Positions 36,475-45,403 of a stretch of 64,000 nt of DNA are shown here, piece by piece. Positions within the stretch are counted from its first letter, which is position 1. Every line of letters starts with the position of its first letter. The notes below the pieces were generated by a model that saw only the letters and a program-made list of their open reading frames with translations, was not told the origin of the DNA and ran no database searches. The stretch comes from JAUWKC01 sp035527845 (lineage in GTDB: Bacteria > Planctomycetota > Phycisphaerae > Sedimentisphaerales > Anaerobacaceae), in assembly GCA_035527845.1 (NCBI GenBank), contig DATKZT010000070.1, forward strand, positions 42,777-106,776, given 5' to 3'. The translations under genes were made by a program, and so were the position numbers.

Positions 36475-36829
36475 CGTGTCCCTATCGATTCATTTGCCTC
36501 TACTGCGATTTATCATATACACGTCTTATTAACCTTTAAATATTAAATGCAACGTTCCGGTACAAACACGGCAAAGTTGTCATTCCCGCGAAAGCGGGAA
36601 TCCAGCCCTTTTATCAGCGTTTTCTCGACTCCTGCTTGCGCAGGAGTGACAATAGGTCTGTTCCATTATTTATTCAAAAAGGAATAATAAGGCCATTTCA
36701 CCTTTCGATTGTTATAGATTCTCAAATCCACTTTGAGATTTCAATACCGAAGAACCACTCATCTCTTCCTATAGTGCTGGTTCTTATCGGTGGAACCGAC
36801 AATAAGACGACTATCTCTTGTCACAAAGA
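36475..36829. other. Intergenic region with MITE-like palindromes
   Basis: This 355-nt gap between a sulfatase and the PhoD-like gene is the largest inside the right half of the sulfatase run. It probably holds a promoter for the genes to the left. The only structure I can define is the paired palindrome element at 36579-36652. I see no gene. Confidence 0.5.
36579..36652. repeat. MITE/REP-like element with two palindromes
   Basis: The left arm GTCATTCCCGCGAAAGCGGG, continuing into AATCCAG, forms a hairpin. The right arm CTCCTGCTTGCGCAGGAGTG, ending in AC, forms a second. The outer ends GTCATTCC and GGAGTGAC are near inverted repeats. The left arm resembles the palindrome at 11115. This organisation fits a miniature inverted-repeat or REP-type element. 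Confidence 0.6.
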
Positions 36830-38284
36830 CTACCGCCGGTTCGATTTCACGTTACCGATTGGATAATCCCCACTATCGATTCGGGCGGTTTTCATTATCC
36901 CTTCTATTCGGGCTGCGACCTGCGGATTTTCCGCAGCTACATTCCGGGTTTCACCGACATCTCGTTTGAGATGATACAATTCGAGCGGCGCATCTTTTCC
37001 GACACGAACGCCTTTCCAGTCGCCCATCCGCACCGCCTGCATATACGTCTTGCGGACGTGTCCGTAATCCCAATACAAGTAATCGTGCCCGGTCTGCGGC
37101 TGGCCCAACAGCGTAGGCAGGAATGATATTCCGTCTATCCCTTTGGGTTCGGGCAAACCGGCCAGCTCCGCGGCGGTGGGCAGGAAATCCCAGAACGCCA
37201 GTACATGATGGTTAATGTTACCCGCAGCAATTTTACCCGGCCACCGCGCAATAAAGGGGACCCTGATACCACCCTCATACACATCACGCTTGCCTCCTCT
37301 AAGTTCGCCGTTACTGTCAAAAAACTCGATGGGGACCGAACCGCGAGTTAGCGGCCCGTTGTCACTGGTAAAGATAACCAGCGTATTTTCGTCTATACCT
37401 TTTCGCTTCAGCAGTTCCATTATTCGACCAACGTCCTTATCCATCCGCGTGATCATGGCAGCGTAATTCTTCGCCATCTGAGGCCAGTCCTTTTTCGAAT
37501 AAGGCTCGTCACTGGGCACGATGTAGCGCTCGGGGGAGCTGTCGGGATGATCCGAAAAATGCGGAATCGTATAAGCGAGATAAAGAAAGAACGGATCTTC
37601 GCGATGCTGCTCGATAAAGTAAATCGCTTTTTCGGTAAACAGATCGTGTGTATAATTCTCGTTCTTGTTTCCTCGATTGCCGATCAGAACAACCTTATCG
37701 TTTTCCCAAAGATAATGCGGATAATAAAAATGTGCCTGGTCCTGATTGAGATGTCCGTACCAGTAGTCGAACCCCTGGTAATTGGGAATTCCCCAGGAGC
37801 CCGGATTTCCCAGCGACCATTTTCCGATACCGCCCGTTTTGTAACCGCCCCGTTTGAGTACCTCGGCCACGGTTAGATCATCCGGCCGCAGCCATATTTC
37901 GTGAGGCTCATTGTCCCTGATTCGGTTATGGCCGTTATGCATTCCCGTCATCAGACTGCAGCGTGATGGGGCGCAAACCGTCGAACCGGCGTAGGCCTGG
38001 GTGAAACGCATCCCTTCGGCGGCCAGGCGGTCGATGTTGGGAGTCTGGATCTTCTGCTGTCCATAGCAGCCGAGGTCGCCATAGCCCAGGTCATCCGCCA
38101 TTATGAACAAGATGTTCGGCCTTGGTTTGGCCGGGGCCTCTGCCCTGAGCCATCGCGGCAGCGCCATAGCGGCGGCCCCGACGCCGAGTACCCGCAAAAA
38201 ACCACGCCGCGTGGTGCCGTGCTTACTCACTGTCTTCTCCATAGCCTCTGCTTTCATCCTGTCCCTCTTCTCATTGTCATTCAT
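36830..38284 (-). CDS. Tat-exported sulfatase overlapping upstream sulfatase stop
   Basis: About 484 residues from the ATG at 38284, which overlaps the previous gene's TGA (ATGA); a second ATG at 38257 with GAGGGACAGG before it is also plausible. Leader HGTTRRGFLRVLGVGAAAMA without a lipobox Cys (ALPRWLRAEA). FIMADDLGYGDLGCYGQQKI, formylglycine Cys104 in GSTVCAPSRCSLMTGMHNGH, GKWSLGNPGSWGIPNYQGFD in place of GKWHLG, and FTSDNGPLTRGS follow. It is a paralogue of the genes at 20085 and 21809. The overlap implies translational coupling with the gene at 38281. Confidence 0.92.
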   Translation of the reverse strand: MNDNEKRDRMKAEAMEKTVSKHGTTRRGFLRVLGVGAAAMALPRWLRAEAPAKPRPNILFIMADDLGYGDLGCYGQQKIQTPNIDRLAAEGMRFTQAYAGSTVCAPSRCSLMTGMHNGHNRIRDNEPHEIWLRPDDLTVAEVLKRGGYKTGGIGKWSLGNPGSWGIPNYQGFDYWYGHLNQDQAHFYYPHYLWENDKVVLIGNRGNKNENYTHDLFTEKAIYFIEQHREDPFFLYLAYTIPHFSDHPDSSPERYIVPSDEPYSKKDWPQMAKNYAAMITRMDKDVGRIMELLKRKGIDENTLVIFTSDNGPLTRGSVPIEFFDSNGELRGGKRDVYEGGIRVPFIARWPGKIAAGNINHHVLAFWDFLPTAAELAGLPEPKGIDGISFLPTLLGQPQTGHDYLYWDYGHVRKTYMQAVRMGDWKGVRVGKDAPLELYHLKRDVGETRNVAAENPQVAARIEGIMKTARIDSGDYPIGNVKSNRR

Positions 38285-39759
38285 TTTGCATTCTTGTTTG
38301 GGTCGTAATCGGGATTCGGTTTGGGAATCTGCGCGTTCACGTCCTGGCGCCATCGATGCAGCATTTCCCTGAGCTCTTCGGCCTTGGCGGGATTAGTCTT
38401 CGCGAGGTCTTTGCTCTCGCCGATATCATCCTTGAGGTTATAAAGTTCCACACGGTAGTCCTCGAAGTATTCTATCAGTTTGTAGTCGCCGGCCCGCACC
38501 GCGCTGCAGGGGGTGCCGCCGTTGAAGTGATAGAGCGGAAAATGCCAGTAAATGGCATCTCGACCGAGGCTGTCCGCCCCCTTCAGCAACGGTACGAGAC
38601 TTACGCCGTCACGGTGTTGCTCAGGTTTCAAAGGCAGCCCTGCAATTTCCAGCATCGTCGGATAGAAATCGGTGCTAATCACCGGCTCATGGCACAGCGA
38701 ACCAGGTCGTGTCAAGCCTGGCGCCTTGATGACGAGCGGCACGCGGATGCCGCCTTCATAGTACATCGACTTCTGGCCACGCAGCGGCGACATGGAGGTG
38801 ACCTTCCTGACGCCGCCATTATCCGACATGAAAATGACAACGGTTCGCTCTGCGAGGCCCGTCTCCTCCAGCTTCTTCATGACACGTCCGACGCTCTCAT
38901 CCACGCTTTCAACCATCGCAGCATAGACAGGATCAATATGTTTCTCCCCCTGCGAATTCTTTTTGGCTTCGTACTTGCTGATTTTGTCCTGCTTTGCCTT
39001 GAACGGGCCGTGTACGGACCAATGGGACAGATAGAGGAAAAACGGTTTGTCGCGCCTATCCTCGATGAATTTCACGGCTTCGTCGGTAAGCCGGTCCGGC
39101 AGATAATCCCCCGGCTTGCCCTCCAGTGGACCTGCATACGGCCACTTTTCGCGGTCGACGAACGGATAGAAGTAATTCATATCCCCGTGATGCTGGCTCA
39201 GCACGACCCTCGAAAAGCCCTGGTTTTGCGGGCGGTACTGTGGACCGCTTTGCTCACCGAGGTGCCACTTGCCTATGCTGGCTGATATGTAACCGCCCGT
39301 CTTGAGCGCCTCGGCAATGGTCTCTTCCGATGGTTCGAGCCACTGCTTGAACTGCGGGTTGAGGAGCCTGCCGGAACCCTGTGGATAAGGCTTGAGGTCC
39401 GGACGGATGTGTCCATCCATGTGCAGGCGCGCCGGATACTTTCCGGTCATAATGCTGGCCCGGGTCGGGGTGCATACCGCGCAGGCTGCGTAAGCGTCGG
39501 TAAAGCGCATCCCCTCAGCCGCGAGCCGGTCAATGTTCGGCGTCTCGTAATAGCCGCTGCCGCCGTAGCCGTAGCCAACATCATAGCTCACGTCCCGCCA
39601 GCCCAGGTCATCGACCAGAATCAGGATGAAATTGGGCTTGTCTTTTGGCCCGCCGTTTGCGGATTGTTTTGAACCTGCCGCGAAGCCCGAAAACGCAGCC
39701 GACACGGCGCCAAGACCAACTGCTTTCAAAAGATCACGGCGGTTTAAGACTCGTTCCAT
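38281..39759 (-). CDS. Tat-type sulfatase, first gene of the sulfatase run
   Basis: 492 residues. The leader ERVLNRRDLLKAVGLGAVSA has twin Arg but a Gly-Phe-Ala (FSGFAAGS) where others have a lipobox Cys. LILVDDLGWRDVSYDVG, a glycine/tyrosine-rich insertion (GYGYGGSGYYETPN), formylglycine Cys96 in CAVCTPTRASIMTGKYPARL, GKWHLGEQSGPQYRPQNQGF, YLSHWSVHGPF and FMSDNGGVRKVTSMSPLRGQ are present. It groups with the genes at 9371, 13634 and 30083. It is nearest the maturase gene (165-nt gap, same strand). Confidence 0.93.
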   Translation of the reverse strand: MERVLNRRDLLKAVGLGAVSAAFSGFAAGSKQSANGGPKDKPNFILILVDDLGWRDVSYDVGYGYGGSGYYETPNIDRLAAEGMRFTDAYAACAVCTPTRASIMTGKYPARLHMDGHIRPDLKPYPQGSGRLLNPQFKQWLEPSEETIAEALKTGGYISASIGKWHLGEQSGPQYRPQNQGFSRVVLSQHHGDMNYFYPFVDREKWPYAGPLEGKPGDYLPDRLTDEAVKFIEDRRDKPFFLYLSHWSVHGPFKAKQDKISKYEAKKNSQGEKHIDPVYAAMVESVDESVGRVMKKLEETGLAERTVVIFMSDNGGVRKVTSMSPLRGQKSMYYEGGIRVPLVIKAPGLTRPGSLCHEPVISTDFYPTMLEIAGLPLKPEQHRDGVSLVPLLKGADSLGRDAIYWHFPLYHFNGGTPCSAVRAGDYKLIEYFEDYRVELYNLKDDIGESKDLAKTNPAKAEELREMLHRWRQDVNAQIPKPNPDYDPNKNAK

Positions 39760-39924
39760 ATCACCGCTCCTTGGCTCAGAATTCGCAAGGTTCTTTACGT
39801 CCGGCGAAATCCGAACAAAAAATAGAAAATCGTTCGCTCATACTCCGCAAATGTTATCACACGGCCAGGGATTTTGCCACTGTTTTTGCGGTCGACAAAA
39901 GGCCGGAACCACTGACCTGCTGCG

Positions 39925-41088
39925 CTACTTCCGTATTTGCCATCTGATCTTCTCAGGTGCGCGGGTGTGTCTGCCCATTGAGCCGGCTTTTATATCCGCC
40001 GCCATCTGCGTCAGTCTCGGCATGGCATACTCGAAGAAATGCTTGTAACCTTCGCACAAATAGCTTTCGCTGCTCGACGGGTCGCCGACGCGGGCCCTGT
40101 CTTTCACGCAGCCGCCCCGACACAGGTCGAGGCACGAGCAGACAAGGCACCTGCTGCAAAGGTCTTGCTTGCCCCGTGCAAACACCCGCCTCAGGTCGGA
40201 GGCCGTAAGCCGCTCTATCGGCGTCTCCAAAATGTTGCCCAATCGCCAACGCGGTTCCATGAAGAACTCGCAGCAAAACGCGTCCCCGGTATGCTCGACA
40301 ACCAAAGAGCCGGCGCACTGCTGCTGGTAGGCGCAAATGGTGTGCTTGCCCATCACGTGATAGGTCAGGATCGAGTCGAACTCGCGAATGTTCAGCCTTT
40401 GCGGATCGTAATCGCACCAGCGGTCAAACGTCCTGCACAGAAAGCCGCCGTACTGCTCCGGCGTAATGGAGAAATCCGCAATCCCGCCCGTCGTCGCGTC
40501 AAGCTCCACACACGGAATAAACTGCAAATACGTCATGTCGTTTTGAACGAAAAAATCAAACAGCTCATCCGGGTGCCCGACATTGCGATTATTCAGCAGA
40601 ACGAGCGTGTTGAATTCGACGCCGCAGCGTTTGCAGTTTTCCACCCCACTCATCACCCGGTCGAACGTCCCCGCCCCCGAATGGTCCACACGATAGCAGT
40701 CGTGAAACTCTTTAGGCCCATCAACGCTGATGCCCGCAAGGAACTTGTGCTCGACCAGAAACCGGCACCACTCGTCATCGAGCAGCATCCCGTTGGTCTG
40801 CAGCTTATTGCCCACTTGCTGACCGGCACTGCCGTACCGGTTCTGCAGTTCCACCACCTTCCTGTAGAAATCCAGACCCATCAAACCAGGTTCGCCCCCC
40901 TGCCACGCAAAGCCCACAAGCGGAAAACCCAGACTCATATAATCCCTGATGAGCGATTCGAGGATGTCACCGCTCATGCGCTGCCTGCCCTGGCCGAACT
41001 GCGGCGCGCGCCCCTTGTAAAAGCAGTACCTGCAATCGGCGTTGCAGTCAGAACCGGATGGTTTTATAAGAAGAGTAAAAGGCTGCAT
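39925..41088 (-). CDS. Anaerobic sulfatase-maturating enzyme, radical SAM/SPASM
   Basis: 387 residues. The enzyme oxidises the active-site Cys (or Ser) of sulfatases to formylglycine without oxygen. The radical SAM cluster motif is Cys15, Cys19, Cys22 in SGSDCNADCRYCFYK. GFAWQGGEPGLMG, NKLQTNGMLLDD and LAGISVDGPKEFHDCYR match the anSME family closely. The C-terminal SPASM region has many cysteines (QQCAGS, DAFCCEFFM, CSRCLVCSCLDLCRGGC) for auxiliary Fe-S clusters. All sulfatases here carry the matching Cys-x-Pro-x-Arg substrate motif. It follows the CCA/poly(A) polymerase gene by 29 nt on the same strand, so it may be transcribed with housekeeping genes. Confidence 0.95.
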   Translation of the reverse strand: MQPFTLLIKPSGSDCNADCRYCFYKGRAPQFGQGRQRMSGDILESLIRDYMSLGFPLVGFAWQGGEPGLMGLDFYRKVVELQNRYGSAGQQVGNKLQTNGMLLDDEWCRFLVEHKFLAGISVDGPKEFHDCYRVDHSGAGTFDRVMSGVENCKRCGVEFNTLVLLNNRNVGHPDELFDFFVQNDMTYLQFIPCVELDATTGGIADFSITPEQYGGFLCRTFDRWCDYDPQRLNIREFDSILTYHVMGKHTICAYQQQCAGSLVVEHTGDAFCCEFFMEPRWRLGNILETPIERLTASDLRRVFARGKQDLCSRCLVCSCLDLCRGGCVKDRARVGDPSSSESYLCEGYKHFFEYAMPRLTQMAADIKAGSMGRHTRAPEKIRWQIRK

Positions 41089-41117
41089 CTCCTGCCCGCG
41101 TCAAATCACCCCAGCAA

Positions 41118-42344
41118 CTATTCTTCGAAGGCTTTGCGTTTCTGCAGCCAATCCTGCACCCACTGTTTTGCCTCCGTTACCGTCTGCAAATTTCCTTCGA
41201 GCTGCGCGATGTACATTTCCTCGGCCAACTGCCCCAGGCGCGGGCCGGCCACTGCGCCCAGTCGTATGAGGTCGTGACCGCTGAGCAAAGGCTTGGGTTT
41301 CAGCTCCACGTCGCCCAACGCCTTAATTCTTCTGCGAAGCGCAATCAGCGGCGCAACAGCTTCGCGCCCGCCGGTGAACTTCTGAATCGCCCTCTGAAGC
41401 TCGTAAAGGTCCCGGAAATAGGGCTCGGCCAGCAGCATCTTCAGCCGCGCCAGCGACATTTGCTCGTCAAGCAGCCTTGTCCGATTTGTAAGAAGAAACT
41501 TGATATGCCTGGTCTGGTTTCGGCTCAGCTTCAGAACCCGGCACTTCTCAAGCGCAAATTCGTTCGGGCAAGCTGCGAAAAAGGCGGTAAGCGCCAACGG
41601 AAAATCCACCTTCTTCCGCAATTGACCAGGCACGCCAATCGCCGCTTTTTGCTGCTCACCGGCAAGTCCCGGGAAAATCGCCCCGGCCAGCCCCGTCTCG
41701 AACAACAGCTTCGCCCCCTTCGCACGGTCGGGATGAACAAGTATGCCCTCCAGCTCCATGGCGATGCGCTCGCCGCTTATCCCCGTTATTTTCGAGGCAT
41801 TGCTGCAGATGGCAGACATGGTCTGCGCCTCAATCTCGAAACCGAGCTGGGTCGCAAAACGCACCGCCCTTAGCATCCGCAGGTAATCCTCGCCGAACCG
41901 CTCCTGCGGCGCGCCGATAGTCCGGACAATCCGGCTGTTCAGGTCCGCCTGCCCGCTGACATAATCTATCACCTCCCTGCCGAGCGGGTCATAGAACATG
42001 CCGTTGATGGTGAAATCTCTTCGCTTTGCGTCCTCTGCGGCCCCGACGAACTCGACCTTCGCCGGGTGCCTGCCGTCCGCATAATCCGTCTCGGTCCTGA
42101 ACGTCGCAACCTCAACCTGTCTGCCTTCGAGCAGGACGATGACCACGCCAAACTTGGCGCCCACATTGAGCGTGCGCCTGAACAGCTTCATTACCTCTGC
42201 CGGCTGCGCGTCCGTCGCGACGTCAAAATCCTTGGCCGTCCGACCCAGCAGCATATCCCGCACGCACCCCCCCGCCAGAAGCGCCTGATGGCCGCCGCTG
42301 CGCAGCCGCTTAATTATGTTTACCGCCGCTTGTCTCTTCGTCAT
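41118..42344 (-). CDS. CCA tRNA nucleotidyltransferase / poly(A) polymerase family protein
   Basis: 408 residues. The class II nucleotidyltransferase head is clear: LLAGGCVRDMLLGRTAKDFD with the paired Asp, then DVATDAQPAEVMKLF, the RRDFTINGMFYDP element and RMLRAVRFATQLGF. The rest is helical, as in bacterial PcnB/Cca proteins. The family adds CCA to tRNA or poly(A) to RNA; sequence alone does not tell me which here. It overlaps the end of rsmD by 35 nt. Confidence 0.9.
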   Translation of the reverse strand: MTKRQAAVNIIKRLRSGGHQALLAGGCVRDMLLGRTAKDFDVATDAQPAEVMKLFRRTLNVGAKFGVVIVLLEGRQVEVATFRTETDYADGRHPAKVEFVGAAEDAKRRDFTINGMFYDPLGREVIDYVSGQADLNSRIVRTIGAPQERFGEDYLRMLRAVRFATQLGFEIEAQTMSAICSNASKITGISGERIAMELEGILVHPDRAKGAKLLFETGLAGAIFPGLAGEQQKAAIGVPGQLRKKVDFPLALTAFFAACPNEFALEKCRVLKLSRNQTRHIKFLLTNRTRLLDEQMSLARLKMLLAEPYFRDLYELQRAIQKFTGGREAVAPLIALRRRIKALGDVELKPKPLLSGHDLIRLGAVAGPRLGQLAEEMYIAQLEGNLQTVTEAKQWVQDWLQKRKAFEE

Positions 42345-42918
42345 CTTGTTCTCTCTGAAGTATTGTTACTGCCATCGTACCCCATTGGCGACGTTCTGTC
42401 ACCTTAAACCGTGCATATCTTTCCAACAGCTCGACGCCCCTGCGCGTTCTCACAACTGCGAACCCCCCCGCAGCCATTTGTTCACAGACAAGAGCAAGCA
42501 CACCGGCCAGCGCCGAGCCTGGACTCACGTCGGCGGTATCTGCATAAGGCGGGTCAATAAAGACAAGGTCACATTTTCGCCCGTCGGGCGCCGCCGGGGC
42601 CCCAATCCTAAAGGCATTCGCTGTTATCACTCTGGACCGTGCGGCAAATCCCGCTTTGGCTATATTCTTTTCCAGCACGGCAACCACCCGCGGGTCCTTC
42701 TCCACAAAATTGACAAACCCCGCCCCCCTGCTCAGCGCCTCCAAGCCCAGAGAGCCCACGCCCGAGAATACATCGGCCACAACCTTGCCCGCGGGCAGGT
42801 CGTACTTGTAAAGCACGCTAAAGAGCGCCTCCTTGACGCGGTCGATAATCGGCCGACTGTCCCCCGCCTTCGGGCCGAACAGCTTCATACCCCGTTTTGT
42901 CCCGGCTATGATTCTCAT
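42310..42918 (-). CDS. rsmD: 16S rRNA (guanine(966)-N2)-methyltransferase RsmD
   Basis: 202 residues from the ATG at 42918. MRIIAGTKRGMKLFGPK is the standard N-terminus, and RPIIDRVKEALFSVL, the SAM-binding DVFSGVGSLGLEALSRGA and the catalytic FIDPPYAD follow. It methylates G966 of 16S rRNA. The start lies 1 nt after the bioB stop and the end overlaps the next gene by 35 nt, so these are one translationally coupled operon. A longer upstream frame would overlap bioB and is not needed. Confidence 0.93.
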   Translation of the reverse strand: MRIIAGTKRGMKLFGPKAGDSRPIIDRVKEALFSVLYKYDLPAGKVVADVFSGVGSLGLEALSRGAGFVNFVEKDPRVVAVLEKNIAKAGFAARSRVITANAFRIGAPAAPDGRKCDLVFIDPPYADTADVSPGSALAGVLALVCEQMAAGGFAVVRTRRGVELLERYARFKVTERRQWGTMAVTILQREQDDEETSGGKHN

Positions 42919-42919
42919 G

Positions 42920-43936
42920 TCAATCGTAATCCGGCTGCAAACCCAGATCCCGCAGCATCTGCACATCTTCTTTGACGGCACGCCCCGCAGTGGTCAGATA
43001 GTTGCCGCTCAGGATTGCGTTCGCCCCGGCATAAAACATCCAGCTCTGCACGTCCCTCAGATTCAAAACCCGCCCGCCGGCAACCTTCAAAGTCGTCCGC
43101 GGCAAAATAAAACGATACAGCGCAATAATGGTCAAAATCTCCCGCGGCTCAAGCGCTCTGGCCCCGCCCAGAGGCGTCCCCGCTATCGGGTGCAGGAAAT
43201 TCATCGGTACGGTATCGACGCCGAGCCCTCGCAGCTCCAGCGCCATCTCCACCCGGTCGGCATCAGTTTCACCGATGCCGAAGATGCCGCCTGCACAGAC
43301 GCTCAATCCCGCCCCCTTGGCCGAGCGAATCGTATCTACACGGTCGGCGTACTTATGCGTTGTCACTATATCCGGAAAATGGCTCTCGGACGTTTCGAGG
43401 TTGTGGTTGTATCCCGACAGACCCGCATCCGCCAGGCGCTTCGCCTGCTGCTCGCTAATCATCCCCAGCGAAGCGCACACCCTCAAACCGAAGCGATCCT
43501 TGATCTGCGCTATCAGGTCTCCGAGCCGAGTCAGTTCTTTTTCGCTGACCACCCTGCCGCTGTAAACAATGCCGAACCTGCCCACGCCGTTCGATTTAGC
43601 CTGCTCGGCGGCAGCGAGCACCTCTGCATCGCTCAACGTTTTCGTACTCGTGTAGCCGGCGTCGTATCTCGCAGACTGGGCACAGAACCTGCAATCCTGA
43701 TTGCAGCCGCCCAATCGCCCCGGGACTATCGAGCATATCCTGACTTTATTGCCGAAGAACCTTTCCCTTATCCTGTTCGCCCAATAGAGCAAGTCAAAAT
43801 AAGAGCTTCGCGCCTCACTCAGCAAAATATCTATCTGCCCTCGGTCGATTTCGCCGCCCGACAGACAGCACTCGGCAATTGTCCGAATCTTTTCGTTCAT
43901 ATTCAATTCGTTTCGTACCAGGGTACTTGACGCCAT
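42920..43936 (-). CDS. bioB: Biotin synthase
   Basis: 338 residues. A radical SAM enzyme that inserts sulfur into dethiobiotin. CNQDCRFCAQSARYDAG contains the CxxxCxxC cluster motif; CAGGIFGIGET, VPMNFLHPIAGTPL and YAGANAILSGNYLTT match the BioB family along its full length. It is the first gene of the minus-strand set bioB-rsmD-CCA/poly(A) polymerase-maturase. No other bio gene is visible in the window. Confidence 0.95.
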   Translation of the reverse strand: MASSTLVRNELNMNEKIRTIAECCLSGGEIDRGQIDILLSEARSSYFDLLYWANRIRERFFGNKVRICSIVPGRLGGCNQDCRFCAQSARYDAGYTSTKTLSDAEVLAAAEQAKSNGVGRFGIVYSGRVVSEKELTRLGDLIAQIKDRFGLRVCASLGMISEQQAKRLADAGLSGYNHNLETSESHFPDIVTTHKYADRVDTIRSAKGAGLSVCAGGIFGIGETDADRVEMALELRGLGVDTVPMNFLHPIAGTPLGGARALEPREILTIIALYRFILPRTTLKVAGGRVLNLRDVQSWMFYAGANAILSGNYLTTAGRAVKEDVQMLRDLGLQPDYD

Positions 43937-44216
43937 TTTGATGCTCTAACTACCGCCACAATATACAACAACCCCCACCATTTTGCCACCGCCTTTTGCC
44001 GCCCCAGCGCCCCCCTGGGCGCGCTTCACGTCTGTAGGTGTATTCTTTGCGAGCAGCCGCGCCAGACAGCGAAAATCCTTGAAACTCCTGGGACCATTTG
44101 GTAAGATATAACCGTAAGCACACGTGTTAATGTTTTCAAGGCGCATATACGGGTAATCTCCGATACACTAATATGCAGCCAGAGCTGGAACAGACATATA
44201 ACATCGGGAGGATCAA
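43937..44216. other. Divergent intergenic region
   Basis: 280 nt separating the minus-strand bioB operon from the plus-strand HEAT-like gene. It marks the main strand switch of the window and should contain promoters in both directions. A GGGAGG ribosome site ends it at the HEAT-like gene. No RNA gene was seen. Confidence 0.5.
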
Positions 44217-45137
44217 ATGAAACCTGTCAAAAAGAACATCTCATTCGCATGGATTTGCCCGCTTGTGATCTTCATGATAGCTGCCCTGAGCATGCAGGCG
44301 TATGGATGGCACGTGGAAACCTGCGGCAACGAGCCTATCAATGAGATCAACTATCGAGATTGGCCCGGCATTATGCCCGTAATCAACCACACCACACGTG
44401 TGCGTCACACCTGGACCAACGGCAATGAGCACTTCTATTATCGTGGTGACACGGAAGCATTGAACGATGCCCTGCAGAAGTTCGCGAAGCTTGCCGTTGA
44501 CGTTCGAGAGGTTATTCTTCTGCCCAAACCAACCGACTACAACGTGCCTTGCAATTGGCTCTTGCATATACAGGGGGGAGTTTCGAGGCATGACGAAGAA
44601 GGAACGAATGTTTTTGACAAGTACCCCACGCTGACCGTCTATGTGGACAACAACAGCATTGATCTGGCGCGTATCAGAGTCCCGAAAGGCGTTGTCCTTA
44701 CCGAACTTGTCGATCTCAGGCAGCGGTACCTGCAGGGCCTCGCAAGCACCGACCCCACGGTCCGCGGGTATGCCGCAGACTTCTTGGCAGGGGTGGATTC
44801 CTGGAATAATCAAAGCGCTTCGCCAATCGCCGCGCTCATAGAGGACAAAGACGATTGGGTCAGGGCGATGGCGGCCAGTTCCCTGATAAGGTTTGGACTT
44901 AACGCGGAACCTGCCCTGCCGATTCTAAGAAGGGCTTTGCAGGATAGTGACGAACCGACAGCCGGGTGTCTCCGACACGCCATCAGTAAGATCGAGAACG
45001 CGAAAGACGAAATTGCACCTGAGGAAAGAACCCGGTTCAGCGACACCCTCGAAGAAATTAGCAAGTTCGTTCTAAACCACCGCAGATCCTCCGCAAGCCC
45101 GGAATCCAAAGAAAGGCCCGCGAGCAGCGAGGAGTAG
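44217..45137 (+). CDS. Secreted HEAT-repeat-containing protein of unknown function
   Basis: 306 residues; the ATG has a GGGAGG site 6 nt upstream. An N-terminal signal peptide (WICPLVIFMIAALSMQAYG) leads to a domain (about 30-160) with no family I recognise, containing DWPGIMPVINHTTRVRH and FAKLAVDVREVILLPKPTDY. Residues about 165-265 are HEAT-like helices (LASTDPTVRGYAADFLAGV, DDWVRAMAASSLIRFG, AEPALPILRRALQDSDE). The C-terminus is a charged tail. Exported, perhaps a binding protein; function unknown. Confidence 0.7.
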   Translation: MKPVKKNISFAWICPLVIFMIAALSMQAYGWHVETCGNEPINEINYRDWPGIMPVINHTTRVRHTWTNGNEHFYYRGDTEALNDALQKFAKLAVDVREVILLPKPTDYNVPCNWLLHIQGGVSRHDEEGTNVFDKYPTLTVYVDNNSIDLARIRVPKGVVLTELVDLRQRYLQGLASTDPTVRGYAADFLAGVDSWNNQSASPIAALIEDKDDWVRAMAASSLIRFGLNAEPALPILRRALQDSDEPTAGCLRHAISKIENAKDEIAPEERTRFSDTLEEISKFVLNHRRSSASPESKERPASSEE

Positions 45138-45403
45138 TGAACCGTATTGTAGTCTGGGCTAATGCCTTTTAATCACGATATGGCTCAAATCCGGGACTTC
45201 ACCGGCGCTGGACGTTTTGCTAACTAATATTGATTACCTGCTCCGGCAGGAAGCGTCCGCCTAATCGAGGCCCACAGCCCAAGCACCTTCTTCCACCCTC
45301 AAAGCTTCTGTTTCCCGATGCGTGAAGAATTCAGACGGAACTTCTAATCACCCCAAACGTATAAGAGGTAGCCAACGAAAGATAACGACTGTGCAAAGAT
45401 ATT
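45138..45403. other. Intergenic gap, no gene seen
   Basis: 266 nt between the HEAT-like gene and msrB. I find no supportable reading frame or RNA; the promoter of msrB is expected here but not identified. Confidence 0.45.
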
